From Nocardia colli (GTDB lineage Bacteria > Actinomycetota > Actinomycetes > Mycobacteriales > Mycobacteriaceae): a stretch of DNA of 64,000 bases. A program made the position numbers and the translations under genes. The stretch spans positions 124,001-188,000 of the forward strand of contig NZ_VXLC01000021.1 of NCBI RefSeq assembly GCF_008704205.1, read 5' to 3'. Shown here piece after piece: positions 35,295 through 43,850 of this stretch (within the stretch, counting starts at the first letter, position 1; each line of letters opens with the position of its first letter). The notes beneath the pieces are model-generated. The model searched no databases. It was not told the origin of the DNA and worked only from the letters and a program-made list of their open reading frames with translations.

Positions 35295-36419
35295 ATGCGT
35301 ATTCCTGGCTTTGCTCTTTCGATTTTTGTGGCGGCGGTGCTGGTGGCCGGATGTGGGGCGGACGCGGTCGAGGCGGGGGCGCGGCCGGCGGATGGTGGGC
35401 GGGCGGATGTGGTGCGTGATCTCGATGGGTTGCTGCGTTCCGGTGCGGTTGGGGTGCTTGCGACGGTTACCGCGAACGGGGAGACGACCGTGCTGACCGC
35501 AGGTCTCGCCGATACTGCTGCTGGGACCGCGATCCGTGCCGATCGTCCGGAATATGTCCGGATCGGCAGCGTCACCAAAACCTTTACCGCGGCGATCGTG
35601 TTGCAGTTGGCGGCCGAACGGCGGGTCGATCTCGATCGGTCGGTGGACACGTACCTGCCCGGTCTGCTCGTCGGTGACGGCATCGATGGGCGAGCCATCA
35701 CTGTCCGTCAGATCCTGGGTCATCGAAGCGGGCTGCCCGAGCCGGTCGAACCGGAGGGGTTGAACGAGTACACGGCGGCGCGTGCCGGGCGCACCTACAC
35801 GCCCGCGCAGGAGGTCGCTCTCGCGTTGCAGCATCCGGCGACGTTCGCTCCCGGCGCCCGATTCGAGTACGCGAACATCAATTACCTCGTCGCGGGGATG
35901 CTGATCGAGGCGGTGACCGGGCATCGGTATGCCGATGAGCTGCGCGACCGAATCCTCACTCCGCTGGGCCTTTCGGATACCTACCTGCCCGCCACCGGTG
36001 AAACCGGTCTGCGCGAACCGCATTTGACCGGTTACGGAACCGTCGATGGCATCGTGACGGACCAGACGCAGATCGAGCCGTCCATGCCGTGGACGTCGGG
36101 TGCTTTGGTCAGCACCGGTGCCGACTTGAACCGCTTCTTCACCGCGTTGCTGGCCGAACAGGTTGTGCCGCAGGCTCAACTGCGGCAGATGCTCGACGGT
36201 GTCGACATGGGGAATGGTGACGGCATGTCCTATGGGCTCGGCGTCGGGTATGCCCAACTACCTTGCGGCGCACAGTTTGTCGGCAATGTCGGCGGAGTCC
36301 CCGGTTTCACCGCCGTCGCCGGTGCGACGTCTTCCGGTCGGGCAGTTACCTTTTCCTACACCGGCACCGTGGCCGATGCGGATCTCGGCGGGCTGCTCAG
36401 CCACGCACTGTGCGGGTGA
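35295..36419 (+). CDS. Secreted serine hydrolase lipoprotein (beta-lactamase/DD-peptidase fold)
   Basis: 374 residues. Lipoprotein signal with lipobox LVAGC at residue 20. Class C-type motifs: SVTKT (S-x-x-K nucleophile), YANIN (Y-x-N) and VGNVGGVPGFT in place of the KTG box. GHRSGLPEP and LTPLGLSDTY are typical of beta-lactamase-family hydrolases. Acts on the outer face of the membrane, probably as an esterase or peptidase. Confidence 0.88.
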   Translation: MRIPGFALSIFVAAVLVAGCGADAVEAGARPADGGRADVVRDLDGLLRSGAVGVLATVTANGETTVLTAGLADTAAGTAIRADRPEYVRIGSVTKTFTAAIVLQLAAERRVDLDRSVDTYLPGLLVGDGIDGRAITVRQILGHRSGLPEPVEPEGLNEYTAARAGRTYTPAQEVALALQHPATFAPGARFEYANINYLVAGMLIEAVTGHRYADELRDRILTPLGLSDTYLPATGETGLREPHLTGYGTVDGIVTDQTQIEPSMPWTSGALVSTGADLNRFFTALLAEQVVPQAQLRQMLDGVDMGNGDGMSYGLGVGYAQLPCGAQFVGNVGGVPGFTAVAGATSSGRAVTFSYTGTVADADLGGLLSHALCG

Positions 36420-36464
36420 ACATCCCGTCCTGCCGAGATGCTGGGCCAACCATTACGGGGCCGC

Positions 36465-36986
36465 TTACTGCGCAGCGTCCTGGTCGACAGGGACCGCGGG
36501 TTCGGTCGCTCGGGCAGGAATGCTGATTGTCGCGTAGACAATCGACGCGGTGAAAAGGGCGAGGAAGCCCAGACCCAGGGCGGGCATGGCGAGGGCTTGC
36601 GCCTGGTTCAGGTAGTCGGGTGTACGGCTGTTGTAGCCGTCGACCCCGAGGAGGCGGCCGGCGGGTGACTGCCAGTCGTCGGCGTCGCCGCCGTCGGACA
36701 TGAACCAGCAGAAGATCGTCAGGCCGAGCAGGTAGCTCCACACCAGGGTCAGGACGATGGCCTGCCGCAACTTTGTCGCGGCGGCGAAAGCGCTGCTGGA
36801 CAAGGATATTCCGCGCGCCATCCAGCCCAGGAGCCCGAAGCTCACCAGCCACAGCGGTGCGCCGAAGACGAACAGGAAGGCGAAGATCCAACCGGGTTCT
36901 ACGAGGAACCGGGCCACGATATCGACCACCTGAACTACCAGAATCGCCGCCGCAGTAACCACGGCCCACCTGCGCATCCCACTCAT
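36465..36986 (-). CDS. Hypothetical four-helix membrane protein
   Basis: 173 residues, ATG at 36986 behind GGAGGGGAG. Hydrophobic segments: VVTAAAILVVQVVDIVARFL, IFAFLFVFGAPLWLVSFGLL, AIVLTLVWSYLLGLTIFCWF and ALGLGFLALFTASIVYATIS. An acidic loop SDGGDADDW sits between the third and fourth. No family recognised. Confidence 0.7.
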   Translation of the reverse strand: MSGMRRWAVVTAAAILVVQVVDIVARFLVEPGWIFAFLFVFGAPLWLVSFGLLGWMARGISLSSSAFAAATKLRQAIVLTLVWSYLLGLTIFCWFMSDGGDADDWQSPAGRLLGVDGYNSRTPDYLNQAQALAMPALGLGFLALFTASIVYATISIPARATEPAVPVDQDAAQ

Positions 36987-37171
36987 CACCGCTCCCCTCC
37001 CATGCTCGGGTCGTGCTTACGGCTTCGAGTGTTCACCGGATCCTGGCTCGGATCATGAGTATTCCTACTGAGCGGGGCTCGGTGGTTCCACGCCCTGAAC
37101 CGATAAATCCCCTTCACCAGGCGCTATGGGTACGCGCGCACCCGTTCCGATCGTGAGCACAAGCGTCTTGC

Positions 37172-37209
37172 ACAAATGTCTTGCACATTTGTCTCAACTG
37201 AGTTAGGTT
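37172..37209 (+). promoter_or_regulatory. Promoter with overlapping inverted repeat
   Basis: TTGCAC at 37181-37186 and TAGGTT at 37204-37209, separated by 17 bp, form a sigma-A-type promoter. Overlapping its -35 is ACAAATG-N7-CATTTGT (37172-37192), a likely operator. The start of the hydrolase gene is 30 bp downstream. Confidence 0.5.
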
Positions 37210-37238
37210 CTTCTTGTCAGCAACTGAAGGAGACCGAA

Positions 37239-38018
37239 ATGACCACCACCCGCGCCACTTTCGCCATCGACGGCCGCACCCTCTCCTACCTGGATTTCGG
37301 CGGCACCGGACGCCCCGTGCTCGCGCTGCACGGCCACATGTCCGACGCCGAGAGCTTCAGCGGACTCGCCGAGCGGCTGGCGCCCGGCTCGCGGTTGATC
37401 GCACTCGACCAACGCGGACACGGCTTCTCCGATCGCGCCGCCGACTACTCCCGGGCCGGCTACCTCGCCGACATCGCCGCGTTGCTCGACCACCTCGGCC
37501 TGGAACGTGTTGTGCTGGTCGGGCATTCACTCGGCGGCATCAACGCCTACCAGTTCGCGGCCCGCCATCCCGAGCGGGTCGAGGCGTTCATCGACGCCGA
37601 CGGCGCGGCCAGCCTCGGCCTCGACGGCCAGAACCCACTCCAGTTCGTGCTGTCCCTGCGCTACGAGGCGCCCACCCGCCAGGAACTCGTCGACGGCCTG
37701 GGGCCGATGGCCGCCATATTCGGCGGCCTGGTCCGCGAGCGCGCCGACGGCAGCTGGAGCCTGCCGTTCCGTCCCCGCGACATCGTGGACTCCGAAGACC
37801 AAGTGCACGGCGATCATTGGGCCGACTGGCTGGCCAGCACCTGCCCCGCACTGCTCATCCGCGCCACCCAAGGCGTGGTTGCGCGGGAACAGGCCGAGGC
37901 GATGATCGAACGCCGACCGAACACCCGCATGGTCGAACTCGACACCGACCACTTCATCTACGCCAACGATCCGGACGGATTCGCCAAGGCGGTCAACGAG
38001 TTCCTTCTCGGCCTCTGA
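37239..38018 (+). CDS. Alpha/beta hydrolase
   Basis: 259 residues from ATG 37239 with AAGGAG upstream. LALHGHMSDAESFSGLAERL oxyanion region, DQRGHGFSDRA, nucleophile elbow VLVGHSLGGINAYQFA, late LDTDHFIYANDPDGF with the catalytic His. A soluble hydrolase of the ester/epoxide/haloalkane type; specificity unclear. Monocistronic behind its own promoter, with a possible operator covering the -35 box. Confidence 0.88.
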   Translation: MTTTRATFAIDGRTLSYLDFGGTGRPVLALHGHMSDAESFSGLAERLAPGSRLIALDQRGHGFSDRAADYSRAGYLADIAALLDHLGLERVVLVGHSLGGINAYQFAARHPERVEAFIDADGAASLGLDGQNPLQFVLSLRYEAPTRQELVDGLGPMAAIFGGLVRERADGSWSLPFRPRDIVDSEDQVHGDHWADWLASTCPALLIRATQGVVAREQAEAMIERRPNTRMVELDTDHFIYANDPDGFAKAVNEFLLGL

Positions 38019-38061
38019 CCCCATTCGAGCGGTGAGACCTATTGCTGCACAAGGTCATTCA

Positions 38062-38496
38062 TCAAATAACCACGCGGTGCAGGTACTGGCAAGAACAGGT
38101 GAAGCCTTCGTTGTCTTCGTCGAGATGGACAAGCTCTCGATTCCCTTCCGGCCCAACGAGAGTCCACAACCACGGCTCCGGCTCTGTACCGAAGCCGCAG
38201 AGAACACCGCCGCCCGAGAATCCGGCCAGCGCCCCGGCGAGGCCCTCGCCGTCGATCCCCGCGAGTTCGGCCACCCGCTCGCCGGCACCGATCGAGAAGC
38301 TCGAACAGAAGTCACCACCGACATCCGCATAAGTGCAGAAGACCGCGAAAGGGCCCGCGCGCTGCACATCTCGCAGCAGCTCGTCCACCTGATCACGGTG
38401 GCCGACGAAGATCTCCGACGCGGGAACCTCGAAACAATCCATCAGGAATCCACGCAAAGCCGCCGCGTCGAGCCGACAAGTGCACAGTCCGTCCAT
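38062..38496 (-). CDS. Hypothetical protein
   Basis: 144 residues starting MDGLCTCRLDAAALRGFLMD. Compact acidic alpha-beta protein (VFCTYADVGGDF, GFGTEPEPWLWTLVGPEGN, HLDEDNEGFTCSCQYLHR). The cluster of Cys residues and the size recall immunity proteins, but no family is recognised. No strong ribosome site; upstream codons in frame lack coding character. Confidence 0.5.
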   Translation of the reverse strand: MDGLCTCRLDAAALRGFLMDCFEVPASEIFVGHRDQVDELLRDVQRAGPFAVFCTYADVGGDFCSSFSIGAGERVAELAGIDGEGLAGALAGFSGGGVLCGFGTEPEPWLWTLVGPEGNRELVHLDEDNEGFTCSCQYLHRVVI

Positions 38497-38695
38497 CACT
38501 CGAACCAATGTATTCCCGAACTGCCCCCTACCCGAACGTGACCGCTCTGGGCGCCGCGCGGACGTGGGCGCGCTCGCGGCCCCAAATCCCGCACCGCCAC
38601 TAACGCACCCGATGACCTGTCCCCCGCCGACGCGGTTTCGGCACTGAGCCCAACGCCTGTGTCGACCCCGTCTGAAGTTTGACGTCGAGTCCGGC

Positions 38696-38743
38696 GATTC
38701 GGTCGAACATGTTGCGCCAAGCCACAACCCGTTCGACCGAATC
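38696..38743 (+). promoter_or_regulatory. Long inverted repeat upstream of the 247-aa hypothetical gene
   Basis: Perfect 13-bp arms GATTCGGTCGAAC (38696-38708) and GTTCGACCGAATC (38731-38743) around a 22-nt loop that itself can pair GTTG with CAAC. Ends 23 bp before the next ATG, so it is either an operator or an RNA hairpin in the leader. Confidence 0.5.
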
Positions 38744-38766
38744 CCCGAGATCGAGCCGAAGGCACA

Positions 38767-39510
38767 ATGGAAGTCATGCCTCGACCACCGCGGCCACACA
38801 TCGCGCGTCTCTATCCGGAGGTCGCTGCGGCCGGAAGCTTGCAGGCCGCGATGCAAGCCGAGTTCGACCACACCGGCCGTTCGCTCACCGCGTCACTGAC
38901 CAACTCTCCCGGCTGGTGGGACTGCGCCGCGATCGTCGGAGACGACCGTAGGCATGTGACCACCGTCCTGGGCAGCAAAGAGCGCTGGTTCATCATGGAG
39001 TTCTGGGAACGAGGCGTCATGATGGCCAACGGCGCAACTACTGACTTGGCCGTCTCGGCCGCGGCGATCAGCCACTGGCAGAACGGATCTCGCCTGCGCG
39101 AACTACAAGCCACCGCGCCATTTATCCGGTTCAGCGAACTCACCGAAGCCTACGAACAAGGCGATCCCATCGAAACCAAGTGGAACCTCTACCGCCGAAC
39201 CCAGGCTCCCCACATCGACCACGACCTGATCGAGGCGGCCTACGCCCAACCGCGACTACGAATGCTGTTCCCCTACACCAGCCACGAGACATTGCACCTG
39301 AGTCGCTGCACCCGATTCCCCTTCACCCACGACCTCCCCGCGATCATCCCCCGCTCCGACGGGACCTACCAAGTCATCAGCCCCAGACCCCGATCCCCCA
39401 TCGGCCAGGCGACTACTCCCACAGACGCCGTCGAACTCCTACTGAACCACCTCCCGGACAACTGCCAACCGGCCGCCGACGCAACCGCCGTCGAACTCGA
39501 CAACCTCTGA
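38767..39510 (+). CDS. Hypothetical protein (possibly DUF6193 family)
   Basis: 247 residues. Soluble, beginning HIARLYPEVAAAGSLQAAMQ, with WFIMEFWERGVMMANG, TDLAVSAAAISHWQNG and HLSRCTRFPFTHDLPAI. The layout reminds me of the actinobacterial DUF6193 family, which appears near natural-product genes; this identification is tentative. A large inverted repeat precedes the gene. A second ATG at 38776 is an alternative start. Confidence 0.55.
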   Translation: MEVMPRPPRPHIARLYPEVAAAGSLQAAMQAEFDHTGRSLTASLTNSPGWWDCAAIVGDDRRHVTTVLGSKERWFIMEFWERGVMMANGATTDLAVSAAAISHWQNGSRLRELQATAPFIRFSELTEAYEQGDPIETKWNLYRRTQAPHIDHDLIEAAYAQPRLRMLFPYTSHETLHLSRCTRFPFTHDLPAIIPRSDGTYQVISPRPRSPIGQATTPTDAVELLLNHLPDNCQPAADATAVELDNL

Positions 39511-39567
39511 TAAGGACTCAGGCTTCATCACCGACCGCCCTACGCGTCGACGACGCCACCGAAACGT

Positions 39568-40494
39568 TCACCGTCCCGGAACGAATTGGGCCAAAGCGTT
39601 GTACACCCAGTTATGGGCTTGCCCCACGGTGATACGCGTTCCGAGGAATTGACCGGTCAGAGCCCAGTAACGATGAATTCGACGATCGGTGTCGGTTGCG
39701 TTGATCAGCAATTGCTTGCGGAAACGCGGAGAATCGCGTTCTCCGCGAGCTTTGGCGTGAGCGTTGACGAATCGGTCGAGTTCGCTGCCACTGTGCGGCC
39801 GCACACCTGCCGAGACCAGGGGCACCACATCCGCCATTACGTCGGCCATGTCGGCGTACAGTTGTCGCCCGTCGCGGATTCGATTCGGCTGACTTCGCCA
39901 GAATTGTTGTCGCACAGCACTGTTCATTTCAGGATCGGTAACCAGGGCGGACAGCTCGGCGTAGGCGACGACCTCGTCGACGGACGGGTCCATGGGCGGT
40001 TCCGGGACATTCCACACCACCCAGCCTTCGGTGTCGCACCGAGGTATCGGCGCGAGGACGCGGCGCCAGAATCGCACGAGGCCATCGTGTGCGATAGCAC
40101 CGTCCTGCGCGGCAGCCAGCAGCGCGAGTCGCTCGGCCCGTTGCGGAGGGGCAGCTGTCTCGACTGCCCGCAATGACGCCCGCCGCCAAGCCAATGACCT
40201 GAATTCGATGTCCACCCGCGCACTTTCGGCGGCTACGACCTCGGCGATAGACCGATCTCCTTGCAACACATCGGTGATCGAGCTCAGCCCGAGGCCCAGC
40301 GCACGCAAACGCCGCACCAGCAGCAACCTTTCAGTGGCGCTGTCGGCGTCGAACATCCGATGCCCGCCTGCGGTGCGGCGGGATTCCAGAATGCCTTCGT
40401 CGCAATAGAACCGGATCGTGCGCACCGCGATCCCGGTGCTGCGCGCCAACTTTCCGATGCTTACCAGCGCGCTTGCCTGTGTGTCACCTGTCAC
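39568..40494 (-). CDS. MerR-family regulator with large effector domain
   Basis: 308 residues from GTG 40494 (GGAGG 11 bases upstream). N-terminal MerR HTH: VSIGKLARSTGIAVRTIRFY, then CDEGILESRRTAGGHRMF. The 200-residue C-terminal domain (FWRRVLAPIPRCDTEGWVVW, LDRFVNAHAKARG) is not a known TipAS or BmrR type. Divergent from the AcpM-like gene across a classical MerR promoter, so it very probably controls that gene and itself. Confidence 0.88.
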   Translation of the reverse strand: MTGDTQASALVSIGKLARSTGIAVRTIRFYCDEGILESRRTAGGHRMFDADSATERLLLVRRLRALGLGLSSITDVLQGDRSIAEVVAAESARVDIEFRSLAWRRASLRAVETAAPPQRAERLALLAAAQDGAIAHDGLVRFWRRVLAPIPRCDTEGWVVWNVPEPPMDPSVDEVVAYAELSALVTDPEMNSAVRQQFWRSQPNRIRDGRQLYADMADVMADVVPLVSAGVRPHSGSELDRFVNAHAKARGERDSPRFRKQLLINATDTDRRIHRYWALTGQFLGTRITVGQAHNWVYNALAQFVPGR

Positions 40495-40500
40495 AACTTG

Positions 40501-40532
40501 TTGAACCTCCACCCCGGTGGAGCTCCTAGCGT
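40501..40532 (+). promoter_or_regulatory. MerR-type promoter of the AcpM-like gene
   Basis: TTGAAC (-35, 40501-40506) and TAGCGT (-10, 40527-40532) are separated by 20 bp, longer than normal, as in MerR-activated promoters. The spacer carries the inverted repeat CTCCAC-CCCG-GTGGAG (40507-40522). Confidence 0.7.
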
Positions 40533-40607
40533 AATCGCATGGCGGATCGGACTCGTGCGACGAGTTCGCCGGGCAAGCAACGCACGCACGTCGAGTTAGG
40601 GAGATTC

Positions 40608-40913
40608 GTGGCAACTACGCAGGAAGAGATCGTCGCCGGCATCGCAGAGATCATCGAGGAGGTGACCGGCATCGAGGCCGCCGAGGTGACGATCGAGAAA
40701 TCCTTCGTCGACGACCTGGATATCGATTCGTTGTCCCTCGTGGAGATCGCTGTACAACTCGAGGACAAGTACAGCGTGAAAATCCCCGACGAGGACCTGG
40801 CGAGCCTGAGAACCCTCGGTGATGCGGTTACCTATGTGCAGAAGATGGAGGCCGAAAGACCTCTACTCGCCGCGGAGATGGAGGCGAAACTCAAGGAGGG
40901 CCAGGACAGTTGA
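40608..40913 (+). CDS. Acyl carrier protein, AcpM-like
   Basis: 101 residues from GTG 40608 with AGGGAG 4 bases upstream; the family also starts at this point (TQEEI-AGIAEIIEEVTGIE). Phosphopantetheine site in FVDDLDIDSLSLVEIAVQ (Ser of DSL). It resembles mycobacterial AcpM, the meromycolate-extension ACP, but has a shorter C-terminal tail (AcpM is about 115 aa). Unlike housekeeping AcpM it is not beside fabD or kasA; it is divergent from a MerR regulator. It may carry acyl groups for an inducible pathway, possibly the ketosynthase cluster 25 kb away. Confidence 0.9.
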   Translation: MATTQEEIVAGIAEIIEEVTGIEAAEVTIEKSFVDDLDIDSLSLVEIAVQLEDKYSVKIPDEDLASLRTLGDAVTYVQKMEAERPLLAAEMEAKLKEGQDS

Positions 40914-41220
40914 GCGTGACCTACCCACCGTATGGCGCGCGCTGACAGACCCGGACCTACTGGAGCAGTGGCTACTTCGGCCGACCGGATTCACCGCCTC
41001 GGTCGGAACCCGGTTTCGATTTACCACCCCGGCCTCATCGATCGATGAGATCTCCTGCGAAGTGCTGGCGGCCCGGCGGTGTGTGCAGTTGACCTACAGC
41101 TGGATGTACTCACGGGCTCCCGCTCGATGGATAGTCGACTGGACGATACGACCGCAGGGCAGTGGCACCAATAGTCGCGCGATGGTCGGCTACGTCGGTG
41201 ATCCCGAGCGCCGTTCGTAG
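40909..41220 (+). pseudogene. Broken SRPBCC/AHSA1-family gene
   Basis: The frame starts inside the ACP stop region without a start codon: ERDLPTVWRALTDPDLLEQW, then LLRPTGFTASVGTRFRF and CVQLTYSW resemble the AHSA1-type START fold. The N-terminus is missing about 15 residues and the C-terminus goes out of family after GSGT. Probably a remnant. Confidence 0.55.
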
Positions 41221-41285
41221 GCGCGGTGGGCACCGGGCGGCGGTGTTTCACAGCATGATGGTGGGATGGCTGAGCTGGTGAGTGT

Positions 41286-41981
41286 ATGCGTGGATTGTTG
41301 ATATTGGTCGTTGTGCTGGCGATTGGGCTGGTGGTGGGCGATCGGGTTGCTGTGGTGATGGCGCAGAACGAGATCGGGCGCAAGATTGCGGCGGACTATC
41401 AGCTGGCGCAGCGGCCGAGTGTGGATATTCGCGGGTTTCCGTTTTTGACCCAGGCGGTCGATGGGAAGTATCGCGATATCGATATTCGGGTCGGTGAGTG
41501 GAGCGAGCAGAAGGTCACTGTGCGCAACCTCGATGTGAAGTTGGCCGACGTGTCCGCGCCGCTGAGCGATCTGCTCAACAACCGCACATCGAACCTGGTC
41601 GCGGCTACGGCGACGGCGACGGCCGTGGTTCCCTACGACACCGTGCAGGGGTTCGCGCCGTCGGGTGTGGAGTCCATGTCGGCTGCGCCGGACGGGCTGC
41701 GGGTCACCGGGACATTCTCGATGGAGGGTATCCCGGTGCCGGGGACGGTCGTGGTCACTGTCGCGCCGGTCGAGGACGGTATCGAGGTCACGCCGGTTTC
41801 GGTCCAGTCCGCGGCCGGCGGACCGACGATTTCGGTGGCGATGCTGCGCCAGACGCTCACCTTCACGGTGCCGTTGCAGCGGCTGCCGCTCGGTGCCCGG
41901 CTGACGTCGATCCAGCCGGGACCCGATGGTCTTCATGTGACCGCGGTGGCCCACGACGTGCGGTTCTCCGATTTGAAGTGA
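41286..41981 (+). CDS. DUF2993/LmeA-like lipid-binding protein
   Basis: 231 residues. N-terminal membrane anchor (LLILVVVLAIGLVVGDRVAV), then VDIRGFPFLTQAVDGKYRDI, the most typical segment of DUF2993, followed by repeated beta strands (VTVRNLDVKLADVSAPLSD, VRVTGTFSMEGIPVPG-type). LmeA in mycobacteria binds phospholipids and affects mannan elongation in the periplasm. This is a paralogue or orthologue of that family. Probably faces the periplasm. Confidence 0.85.
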   Translation: MRGLLILVVVLAIGLVVGDRVAVVMAQNEIGRKIAADYQLAQRPSVDIRGFPFLTQAVDGKYRDIDIRVGEWSEQKVTVRNLDVKLADVSAPLSDLLNNRTSNLVAATATATAVVPYDTVQGFAPSGVESMSAAPDGLRVTGTFSMEGIPVPGTVVVTVAPVEDGIEVTPVSVQSAAGGPTISVAMLRQTLTFTVPLQRLPLGARLTSIQPGPDGLHVTAVAHDVRFSDLK

Positions 41982-41992
41982 ACGTGGCCGAC

Positions 41993-42961
41993 CTACGCTC
42001 GGCCCGACGGTCCGCGGGCGGCGGCGGCATAGCGGCGGGACAGGTGAGCGAAGGCGGCGGCCAGTTCGGGTGGGCCTACGACCTCGATGTCGGCGTCGAA
42101 CCTGCCGATCGCCGCGGCCAGGCTGGGCCACGACCATGAGCCGAGGATGAGTCGGCAGCGGTCCGGGGCGACCTCCTCCACGACTCCGTCGTGCGTGAAA
42201 CCGGCGACGATCGCGGCGGGGAGGTCGAGGATGACCTCGCCGCGGCAGGGCCAGTCGGCCGAGTTCTCGGAGCCGCGAAACCTGGCGGCTACGAAGGCGG
42301 TCACGTCACCGCCGGGCAGGTCACGCGGGGTGAAGCGGGGGCCGGTGGGGATGCGGGGCGTGATGCGGTCGGCGCGGAAGGTGCGCCAGTCCGCGCGATC
42401 GAGATCCCAGGCGACGAGGTACCAGCGCCCGCCCCAGGTGACGAGGTGGTGCGGCTCCACTCGGCGCGGTGGCGCGTCCCCAGCCGATGAGGCGTAGTCG
42501 AAACGCAGCACTTCGCCGGCGTGCACGGCGGCGCTGAGTGTCATCAGCACAGTGCTGTCTACCTGCGGATTCGACTGCTCGACGGCGGTGACCTGCACGA
42601 TATCGATCCGCCGCCGCAACCGCGCGGGCATGACCTGTCGAACGGTATTCAGCGCACGCGCCGCACCCTCCTCGATGCCGGCGCCGGCGGTACTGGCGAT
42701 CTGCAACGCGACGGCGATCGCCACCGCCTGCTCGTCATCGAACAGCAACGGCGGCAGTTCCGTTCCGGCCTCGAGCCGATACCCACCGTCCGGCCCTTTG
42801 ACGGCCGCGATCGGATAACCCAGCTCACGCAGCCGATCGACGTCGCGGCGGACGGTCCGCGGACTGATATCCAACCGTTCGGCCAGCAGCGCACCCGGCC
42901 AGTCCCGCCGCGCCTGAAGCAGCGAGAGCAACGCCAGCAGTCGCGCGGAAGTTTTCGGCAT
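41993..42961 (-). CDS. YafY-type HTH/WYL-domain transcriptional regulator
   Basis: 322 residues. N-terminal DeoR-like HTH (LLALLSLLQARRDWPGALLA, DISPRTVRRDVDRLRELGYP) and a WYL domain with RVEPHHLVTWGGRWYLVAWD and FRADRI. The C-terminal WCX extension ends in RFDADIEVVGPPELAAAF. WYL domains bind nucleic acid or small ligands. No operon partner; target unknown. Confidence 0.92.
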   Translation of the reverse strand: MPKTSARLLALLSLLQARRDWPGALLAERLDISPRTVRRDVDRLRELGYPIAAVKGPDGGYRLEAGTELPPLLFDDEQAVAIAVALQIASTAGAGIEEGAARALNTVRQVMPARLRRRIDIVQVTAVEQSNPQVDSTVLMTLSAAVHAGEVLRFDYASSAGDAPPRRVEPHHLVTWGGRWYLVAWDLDRADWRTFRADRITPRIPTGPRFTPRDLPGGDVTAFVAARFRGSENSADWPCRGEVILDLPAAIVAGFTHDGVVEEVAPDRCRLILGSWSWPSLAAAIGRFDADIEVVGPPELAAAFAHLSRRYAAAARGPSGRA

Positions 42962-43109
42962 AGCTCCATACTGCCTGGAGAAGCGGACATCACCTGTCCG
43001 CTACCCCGCCGACCGGGCAAACGACCGCGGGGCAGGCGACGAAGCGGTGCCGAGAAGTCTCGAGGTACCGCTGGGTCCACTCGCGCATCTTGTCGACCGC
43101 TCGCGAAAG

Positions 43110-43256
43110 GCTTGTCCCGGCTCGAAGCTGATCTTCCTCGCCGGTCAGGTCTCCTGGGACACCATCGGCGAAGGCGACCTGGCCGCTCAGTCCGAACAGT
43201 GCTACCTCCACATCCCCACCGCCTTGGCCGAAGTCGGCGCCACCTTCGACATCGAA
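43110..43256 (+). pseudogene. RidA/YjgF-family remnant
   Basis: GSKLIFLAGQVSWDT, GEGDLAAQSEQC and ALAEVGATFD match the N-terminal half of RidA-type imine deaminases. The catalytic Arg-containing C-terminal half is absent and the frame continues into the HAD-like gene. Usual length is about 130 aa. Confidence 0.65.
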
Positions 43257-43307
43257 CCAGTTCGCGCAGCAGCACATTCAGAGCCACCAGCCGATATCGT
43301 TCGACCG

Positions 43308-43799
43308 GTGACTGACCACGAAGAGCTCCCCCTGCTCTTCCTCGATGTCGACGGGCCGCTACTCCCGTTCGGCGCAGGCACGCGGCCCGGACCACCCGGC
43401 CCGACCGAGCACTTAGCGCGCCTGCGCCCGACGGTCGGGCTTCGGTTGATGGCGCTGCCTTGCGCGCTGGTCTGGGCCACAACCTGGGAAGACGACGCGA
43501 ATGCCGAGATCGCACCACGAATCGGACTACCGCAACTCCCGGTGGTCACTTGGCCCGATCCGTCCGACGAACAGCTGCGCGAGGATCAGTGGTTCGGATT
43601 GCATTGGAAGACCAGGACTTTGGTGGACTGGGCCGCCGGACGCCCGTTCGCCTGGGTCGACGACGAGATCACCGAATCCGATCGAGACTGGGTTGCCTCG
43701 ACCTATGCGGGCCGAGCACTTCTCCACCCGGTGGAAGCCTCCCGTGGCCTCGAGGACGAGGACTTCGCCGTCCTGACGGAATGGTTCCGAAGCATCTGA
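43308..43799 (+). CDS. HAD-like domain protein
   Basis: 163 residues from GTG 43308. LLFLDVDGPLLPFG is the HAD motif I (DxD); ALVWATTWEDDAN gives a motif II-like region; FAWVDDEITESDRDW supplies the late acidic motif. Small Cap-less HAD proteins with this WATTWEDDAN signature are common in actinobacteria; the substrate is unknown. The frame is continuous with an upstream RidA remnant, but the GTG at the HAD boundary is the likely start. Confidence 0.75.
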   Translation: MTDHEELPLLFLDVDGPLLPFGAGTRPGPPGPTEHLARLRPTVGLRLMALPCALVWATTWEDDANAEIAPRIGLPQLPVVTWPDPSDEQLREDQWFGLHWKTRTLVDWAAGRPFAWVDDEITESDRDWVASTYAGRALLHPVEASRGLEDEDFAVLTEWFRSI

Positions 43800-43850
43800 A
43801 CTGAGCGCAACCATCGAGAGAAATCGCTTGCCGCCCTGTTTATTTCGATC

